Assembly: GCA_946403295.1 (NCBI GenBank)
Contig: CAMIZL010000020.1
Location: 1 to 38,689, forward strand
Origin: an uncultured Clostridia bacterium
GTDB lineage: Bacteria > Bacillota > Clostridia > Lachnospirales > Lachnospiraceae
DNA: 38,689 bases
Reading direction: 5' to 3'
Under the pieces are notes generated by a model. It did not search any database. It was not told the origin of the DNA and saw only the letters and a program-made list of their open reading frames with translations. The translations under genes and the position numbers were made by a program. Shown one piece after another: positions 34,364 to 38,689 of the stretch (the stretch's first letter is position 1; each line of letters starts with the position of its first letter).

Positions 34364-35796
34364 CCTGAAGATGCGTAAGGCTTTTTTCTTTTATAAGATG
34401 CATCAGACGAAGCCCCCGCAGATGATATCTTCTTTTTGATCTTCTTAAATATTCCCGAGGTCGCTGTTATCTTGAATACAGCCTTCGATTTTATTCCCGA
34501 AAAAGCGTTTTTCCCTATTTTGATACTTGTGTCTGCCGAGATCTTTACCGTCTTAAGCCCGGACGCTCCCTTAAAGGCGCTCGTGCCGATCGATTTAACC
34601 GTCAACGGAATAGCAACGGTTTTTAGCTTCTTATTGTCTTTACATGCGTTCTTTTCTATTGCAGTAACATCGTAAGCAGAATTATACACTCTTATCCGAG
34701 AAAGAATCGTAAGTGTTCCCGCGGTCGAGTTTGTGCCCATAAACGTCGCTGTTCCCGATTTGTCAAGCTTGTATATCAAGCCTTCATCAGCAGACTCCTT
34801 CACACTTGTGGTGCTCTCTACCTCAGACTTAGGTCCCGGGAAAGGAGTCGAAGGAGTGTAAGTCTTCGACGGGTCACCGCCGATACCAAAGGTCATCTCA
34901 TTTGTGAAATGACCGTCCTCGGGCCAGTGCTTGGCGAGTGTCACGGCGTTCGAGCCGGTTGCAACATAAAGGTCGATGAGCATCGGATCGTACGTCAGGT
35001 TCTCCTTCCGCTCCATGACATAAACGGACATCTTCTTCGGGTTGAAGTCGCCGCCCATGTAGAAAACGACCTTGCTCTCATCTTCGGGGATCCCCACGCG
35101 TCCGTCCTCAACCTTCGCGCCGTCGATCGTTATGATGATCTTTTCCCCGGAAGGACCCTTTGTGGTCACGGTCTTTTCGTCCTTTGAAACAGTCGCGTTC
35201 TTGTTAAAGTACACGTAGTACTTGGGGTTATTCACCGGCGAGCTTCCCGGTCCGTTGTTCTCCTTTGTGAGTTCAACGACCACCCTCGCGCCGTCCTCGG
35301 CCGTGAAAGTGAAACCGTCCGCAAAAAGCTCGTTCATAAACGTGCTGTGATCGAAACCGTAAGGCGGGCGCATCCCACCGTTACGGGTCTCCCCCTGAGT
35401 GTCGATCCCGAAGCTTGCGTTCGTGCCGACAACATCCTTGCCCTTCTTAACCCTTACCGAAATACTTTCCCCTGCGGTTGTGCCGATAAGGTACGAGCCG
35501 ACCTCGTCTCTGTCAAGACCTGTCACGCTCTTCCACTTCGACTTCCCGACCTTGTACTGAACCTTGCTCTTGCCGAGGTCGGTCTTAACGCTTATACAGT
35601 TGTCCGGAAGGTTGCTGAACGCAGTTACATCTATACGGCATATGCATGCGGAAGAAGACTCTGCAGTGGTTTCTGACAGCTCTTCCGAAGTGACCTCCTC
35701 CGGTTCCTCTGCGCGAGCCTCCAAGGGTTCAAGACAGAACGCAAAAAGGCAGAGCGACACGAGACACAAAACAAAGCGGGATAATCTGTTATTCAT
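34357..35796 (-). CDS. secreted protein with BspA-type leucine-rich (LRR_5) repeats
   Basis: 479 residues. The signal peptide (about 1-29, ending EARA) is followed by a Glu/Ser-rich stretch and a large unrecognised region (about 50-330) containing MRPPYGFDHSTFMNELF and DGARVVVELTKENNG. The C-terminal portion (about 365-450) holds LRR_5 motifs, for example LKTVAIPLTVKSIGTSAFKG, then a Lys/Ser-rich basic tail. No sortase or SLH anchor is visible, so the basic tail may hold it on the wall by charge. ATG 35796 follows AAAGGAG. A TATAAT box lies at 35840-35835 (minus strand). The role is unknown; BspA-like proteins are often adhesins. Confidence 0.82.
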   Translation of the reverse strand: MNNRLSRFVLCLVSLCLFAFCLEPLEARAEEPEEVTSEELSETTAESSSACICRIDVTAFSNLPDNCISVKTDLGKSKVQYKVGKSKWKSVTGLDRDEVGSYLIGTTAGESISVRVKKGKDVVGTNASFGIDTQGETRNGGMRPPYGFDHSTFMNELFADGFTFTAEDGARVVVELTKENNGPGSSPVNNPKYYVYFNKNATVSKDEKTVTTKGPSGEKIIITIDGAKVEDGRVGIPEDESKVVFYMGGDFNPKKMSVYVMERKENLTYDPMLIDLYVATGSNAVTLAKHWPEDGHFTNEMTFGIGGDPSKTYTPSTPFPGPKSEVESTTSVKESADEGLIYKLDKSGTATFMGTNSTAGTLTILSRIRVYNSAYDVTAIEKNACKDNKKLKTVAIPLTVKSIGTSAFKGASGLKTVKISADTSIKIGKNAFSGIKSKAVFKITATSGIFKKIKKKISSAGASSDASYKRKKPYASSGR

Positions 35797-35930
35797 ACGA
35801 AAACTCCTTTAAGGGTAAACCATTCCGTTTCCATATTATATCAACCATATCAAAATAACAACTCAAGCGGTTATGTTTTGCTCTGCGAACACAAAAGCTT
35901 GCTTTTGATCCTTTCTATTCCAACTCTCAC

Positions 35931-36008
35931 ATGAAACTCCTCGAGGAGCGCGTGACAGATATTAAAGAGAAGCGAAATGTACATGAGCACGAGCTTATAG
36001 ACAAATAA
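35931..36008 (+). other. 25-codon open frame, possible gene remnant
   Basis: ATG 35931 opens 25 codons (beginning MKLLEERVTDIKEK) that stop inside the long palindrome at 35997. No ribosome site precedes it. The first residues recall the start of xanthine phosphoribosyltransferase, but similarity fades at once. It may be a fragment or chance; nothing else coding was seen in the gap 35797-36059. Confidence 0.2.
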
Positions 36009-36047
36009 AATAAACTCCCTCGAAGGGAGTTTATTTTATTTGTCTAT
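35997..36047. terminator. serA terminator, 24-bp perfect palindrome arms
   Basis: Two 24-base arms around CGA fold into an unusually long perfect stem starting 13 bases after the serA stop. The core is ACTCCCT/AGGGAGT with AT-rich outer arms (AAATAAAATAA and its complement), so both strands get a T-rich tail. Confidence 0.75.
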
Positions 36048-36059
36048 GTTTCTGTCTGT

Positions 36060-37220
36060 TCAGATCGCTCTGGCACTCTTTACTCCTGCGATGCCCTCAA
36101 CTGCTACTGTATCAACAGCGCCGTTAACATCTGCGAGGAAGTAACCAACCTTGCCGCGAACACCGAGGCATGTGGTGGTAACGGCTACGCCGGCTGCCTT
36201 AACTGCGCCTTCGATGTCATCAACCTTCTCTGCTTCGAAGATGACTGCAAGTCTTGTGCCTTCCTTCTCACCGAGATCGATGCGGGGGAAGTTTACGGAA
36301 TTGATGATGTTACCGTTCTCGAGGTAATTTCTTACCTGCTCGACTGCCATAACCGCACAATTGTCTTCTGCCTCTTCGGTGGAAGCTCCGAGGTGAGGGA
36401 TCGCGATGCAACCCTTCATGTTTGCGGAAGCAGCATTCGGGAAATCCGAAACGTACTTACGAACCTTACCGGACTCAAGTGCCGCTGCCATAGCCTCATC
36501 ATCAACAAGAAGATCACGAGCGAGGTTGATAATGATCACGCCGTCTTTCATAAGCGCTATCTTCTCGGCATTGATCATCTTCTTTGTGTTCTTCTCGGGA
36601 TCGGGATCGTCGATAAGAGGTGTATGTACCGAGATGAAATCGGAATTCTTATAAACCTCGTCACGTGTAGCAACGATCTTGATCTCAGGGCTGAGCTTAG
36701 CCTTTGCCGCATCGGAAAGGAAAGGATCGCAACCGATAACATTCATGCCGAGCGCAAGAGCTATGTTGCCAAGAGGTCCGCCGATAGCACCGAGACCGAT
36801 GATACCGAGTGTCTTGCCGAGGATCTCTGTTCCTGCGAACTGAGACTTATTCTTTTCTACAGACTTGTTGATAGCTTCGTCTGCCTTGTTGTCCTGTACC
36901 CAGCCGATACCGCCGACGATATCACGTGATGCAAGAAGCATAGCTGCGATAGCGAGCTCCTTAACGGCATTGGCATTTGCACCGGGTGTGTTGAAAACTA
37001 CGATGCCTTCATCAGCTGCGCGGTCAAGCGGGATGTTGTTAACACCTGCGCCGGCACGTGCGATAGCCTTAAGGCTTTTGGGGAATTCCATCTCGTGCAT
37101 AGCTGCGCTTCTTACAAGAGCAACGTCAGCATCGCCAAATTCCTCAACTACTGTATAGTCGGCTGTAAGATGAGCCATGCCGACCTTGGAAATCTTATTT
37201 AAGCAATTTACTTTATACAT
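36060..37220 (-). CDS. serA: D-3-phosphoglycerate dehydrogenase
   Basis: 386 residues. It oxidises 3-phosphoglycerate to 3-phosphohydroxypyruvate, the first step of serine synthesis. The NAD-binding motif GLGAIG is at 142-147, the catalytic Arg in NLARDLLVDD at 235, and the catalytic His in IPHLGAST at 276. A C-terminal ACT domain occupies about the last 75 residues and probably senses serine. The segment usually reading DVFxxEP, which supplies the catalytic Glu, is SDFPNAA here, an oddity of this short subfamily. ATG 37220 follows AGGAGG. It is preceded by serC and the 64-bp duplication. Confidence 0.93.
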   Translation of the reverse strand: MYKVNCLNKISKVGMAHLTADYTVVEEFGDADVALVRSAAMHEMEFPKSLKAIARAGAGVNNIPLDRAADEGIVVFNTPGANANAVKELAIAAMLLASRDIVGGIGWVQDNKADEAINKSVEKNKSQFAGTEILGKTLGIIGLGAIGGPLGNIALALGMNVIGCDPFLSDAAKAKLSPEIKIVATRDEVYKNSDFISVHTPLIDDPDPEKNTKKMINAEKIALMKDGVIIINLARDLLVDDEAMAAALESGKVRKYVSDFPNAASANMKGCIAIPHLGASTEEAEDNCAVMAVEQVRNYLENGNIINSVNFPRIDLGEKEGTRLAVIFEAEKVDDIEGAVKAAGVAVTTTCLGVRGKVGYFLADVNGAVDTVAVEGIAGVKSARAI

Positions 37221-37260
37221 ATCCCAAATCCTCCTGGATTTAAAACGTCTTTATGCGTTG

Positions 37261-37388
37261 TCTCTTTGGAAGCGGCAGGCCGCTTCCGTTTCCTCGGGGA
37301 AGAGTAACGAATTCTTAAGCATTCTCTCTTTGGAAGCGGCAAGCCGCTTCCGTTTCCTCGGGGAAGAGTAACGAATTCTTAAGCATTC
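37261..37388. repeat. 64-bp tandem duplication at the serC-serA junction
   Basis: Copies at 37261-37324 and 37325-37388 differ at one base (37278 against 37342). The second includes the last codons and stop of serC (TAA at 37379-37381), so the first carries a duplicated scrap of the serC end. Each copy has an 8-bp hairpin GGAAGCGG/CCGCTTCC and the CCAAAGAGA motif also found before the UPF0735 gene. Confidence 0.92.
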
Positions 37389-38461
37389 TCATCCTCATAT
37401 TTCTTAAGGAAATCAACAAGTGCCTTAACGCCTTCGATAGGCATTGCATTGTAGATTGAAGCACGGAGACCGCCTACGCTTCTGTGTCCCTTAAGGTTAT
37501 CGAAGCCTGCTGCCTTGGTAGCGGCAACAACTGCGGCGTCCTTATCTGCATCACCGGTAACGAAAGGAACGTTCATGAGTGAACGGAACTCCTTGTCAAC
37601 GGTGCCCTTGAAGAGCTTGCTCGAATCAAGGTAATCGTAAAGGATCGCAGCCTTCTCTTTGTTGATCTTGTCCATGGCCTCAAGACCACCAAGGCTCTTA
37701 AGATACTTGAATACCTTGCCGCAAACGTAGATAGCCCAGCAGTTGGGGGTGTTGTACATAGAACCGTTGTTGGCATGTGTGTCGAAACGGCAGTATGTAG
37801 GTACAAATGCGGGGAGATCCTCACGGATGAGGTCCTCACGGATGATAACGATAGCAAGACCAGCAGGGCCTACGTTCTTCTGAACGCCGCCGTAGATGAG
37901 ACCGTAATCGGAAACATTAACGGGCTTGCTAAGGAACATCGAGCTCTGATCGGCTACAAGAACCTTACCCTTTGTATTGGGGAGCTTGTTATAGGTTGTT
38001 CCATGAATTGTCTCGTTCTCACAGATATATACGTAATCAGCGTCGTCATCAATCGGGAGATCGGAACAATCAGGAATGTAGCTGTAGTTCCTGTCCTCGC
38101 TTGATGCCACGATATTTACCTTGCCGTACTTCTTAGCCTCGGAAGCTGCCTTCTTTGACCAAGCACCGGTAACGATATAATCAGCTACCCCATTCTTCAT
38201 GAGATTCATGGGGATCATTGCGAATTCCAGGGTCGCTCCACCCTGAACGAACAGGACCTTGTAGTTGTCGGGTATCTTCATAAGATCGCGAAGATCTGCT
38301 TCAGCTTCGTCAATGATCTGCTGATAGATCTTAGATCGATGTGACATCTCCATTACGCTCATACCGCAGCCACGGTAGTCAACAACTTCCTTTGCGATCT
38401 CTTCAAGCACGGGGAGCGGCATCATGGCCGGGCCGGCTGAAAAATTGAAAACTCTTCCCAT
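37379..38461 (-). CDS. serC: phosphoserine aminotransferase
   Basis: 360 residues. PLP enzyme converting 3-phosphohydroxypyruvate to phosphoserine. NFSAGPAMMP opens the protein, VQGGAT is at 72-77, DQSSMFLSKP is at 171-180, and the PLP lysine lies in GGVQKN (Lys195). The C-terminal LKGHRSVGGLRASIYNA is typical. ATG 38461 follows AGGAGG by eight bases; a GTG directly before it is less well placed. It is first in serC-serA, with its own promoter. The phosphatase SerB is not in the window. Confidence 0.96.
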   Translation of the reverse strand: MGRVFNFSAGPAMMPLPVLEEIAKEVVDYRGCGMSVMEMSHRSKIYQQIIDEAEADLRDLMKIPDNYKVLFVQGGATLEFAMIPMNLMKNGVADYIVTGAWSKKAASEAKKYGKVNIVASSEDRNYSYIPDCSDLPIDDDADYVYICENETIHGTTYNKLPNTKGKVLVADQSSMFLSKPVNVSDYGLIYGGVQKNVGPAGLAIVIIREDLIREDLPAFVPTYCRFDTHANNGSMYNTPNCWAIYVCGKVFKYLKSLGGLEAMDKINKEKAAILYDYLDSSKLFKGTVDKEFRSLMNVPFVTGDADKDAAVVAATKAAGFDNLKGHRSVGGLRASIYNAMPIEGVKALVDFLKKYEDENA

Positions 38462-38542
38462 CACTAATTCCTCCTGTATAGTACTCGTGTCCCTTACGCA
38501 GAAGCGGTTTTCAAAACTCCCGTCCGGGCACGGTCTTTCCCT

Positions 38543-38571
38543 ATTATAGTCACTTCGCCCGTATTATTCAA
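38543..38571 (-). promoter_or_regulatory. promoter of serC
   Basis: On the minus strand TTGAAT (38571-38566), a 17-base spacer, perfect TATAAT (38548-38543). Its -35 box and spacer fall within the hairpin at 38554-38591. Confidence 0.65.
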
Positions 38572-38591
38572 GAAGAAATAATACGGGCGAA
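38554..38591. promoter_or_regulatory. 15-bp inverted repeat over the serC promoter
   Basis: TTCGCCCGTATTATT (38554-38568) and its exact complement (38577-38591) flank an 8-base loop. It may be an operator, or a terminator of a gene beyond the window. No T run follows on the minus strand; the plus strand continues ACTTCTTATTATTG. Confidence 0.6.
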
Positions 38592-38642
38592 ACTTCTTAT
38601 TATTGTAACATTTGTACAAAACACTATATTTTTGGTGAACTA

Positions 38643-38664
38643 CTCCGACTTATAGAAGTCGGAG
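38643..38664. other. 9-bp hairpin at the window edge
   Basis: CTCCGACTT and AAGTCGGAG surround ATAG, then CTTCCTGCTTC. The shape recalls subterminal hairpins of IS200/IS605 elements, but the sequence is cut off, so it cannot be judged. Confidence 0.35.
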
Positions 38665-38689
38665 CTTCCTGCTTCAACCACTACTGCGT

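Noticed and set aside
38643-38689. End of an IS200/IS605 element
   Set aside because: Only the hairpin and a few following bases are visible before the window ends, with no transposase or TnpB.

Overview
The window looks like chromosome of a low- to mid-GC Gram-positive anaerobe of the Clostridia, most likely Lachnospiraceae (inference). The signs are strong AGGAGG-type ribosome binding sites, an adjacent secA-prfB pair, long-form HPF, a PucR/CdaR-type regulator, a UPF0735 ACT protein, SLH and BspA-type LRR surface proteins, an ASKHA/2Fe-2S reactivator-type protein, and a phosphoglycerate-mutase-like gene between hom and lysC. No rRNA, tRNA, CRISPR array, phage gene or intact insertion sequence was seen.

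Layout. 1-4287 (minus) is an aspartate-family cluster: UPF0735 ACT protein, hom, a probable homoserine kinase of the phosphoglycerate mutase fold, and lysC cut by the window edge. 4705-5799 is a CdaR/PucR regulator facing away from an orphan ASKHA/ferredoxin protein (5962-7536). 7546-11992 (minus) holds a chemoreceptor, an RlmI-like methyltransferase and a membrane GGDEF protein with a ruined active site. 12178-17807 (plus) is a LexA-boxed uvrB-uvrA operon followed by yfbR. 18028-22638 (minus) is a 1536-residue FecR-domain surface protein with coiled and Pro-rich repeats. 22818-28614 (minus) is secA, prfB, cheW, then lysA behind a terminator-like leader. 28831-30428 has a Cof-type HAD phosphatase and hpf, separated by tandem repeats. 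31009-35796 has an SLH/YcdB-type secreted protein, trxB on the opposite strand with an overlapping divergent promoter, and an LRR_5 secreted protein. 36060-38461 is serC-serA (minus).

How it works together. Three blocks belong to amino-acid supply: lysC/hom/kinase (threonine), lysA (lysine) and serC/serA (serine). The leaders of the UPF0735 gene and of serA share a hairpin plus the motif CCGCTTCCAAAGAGA. uvrB-uvrA-yfbR reads as a DNA-damage operon with a nucleotide-cleanup enzyme. secA and the secreted FecR, SLH and LRR proteins point to an elaborate cell surface.

The most unusual material is non-coding: a 130-bp, three-hairpin element present twice with complete identity (4491-4620 and 17850-17979), each copy abutting a terminator hairpin; contiguous 38-bp and 23-bp tandem repeats; a 64-bp duplication overlapping the end of serC; and a 580-bp AT-rich gap with a run of DnaA-box-like 9-mers. 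All database comparisons here are from memory; nothing was searched.
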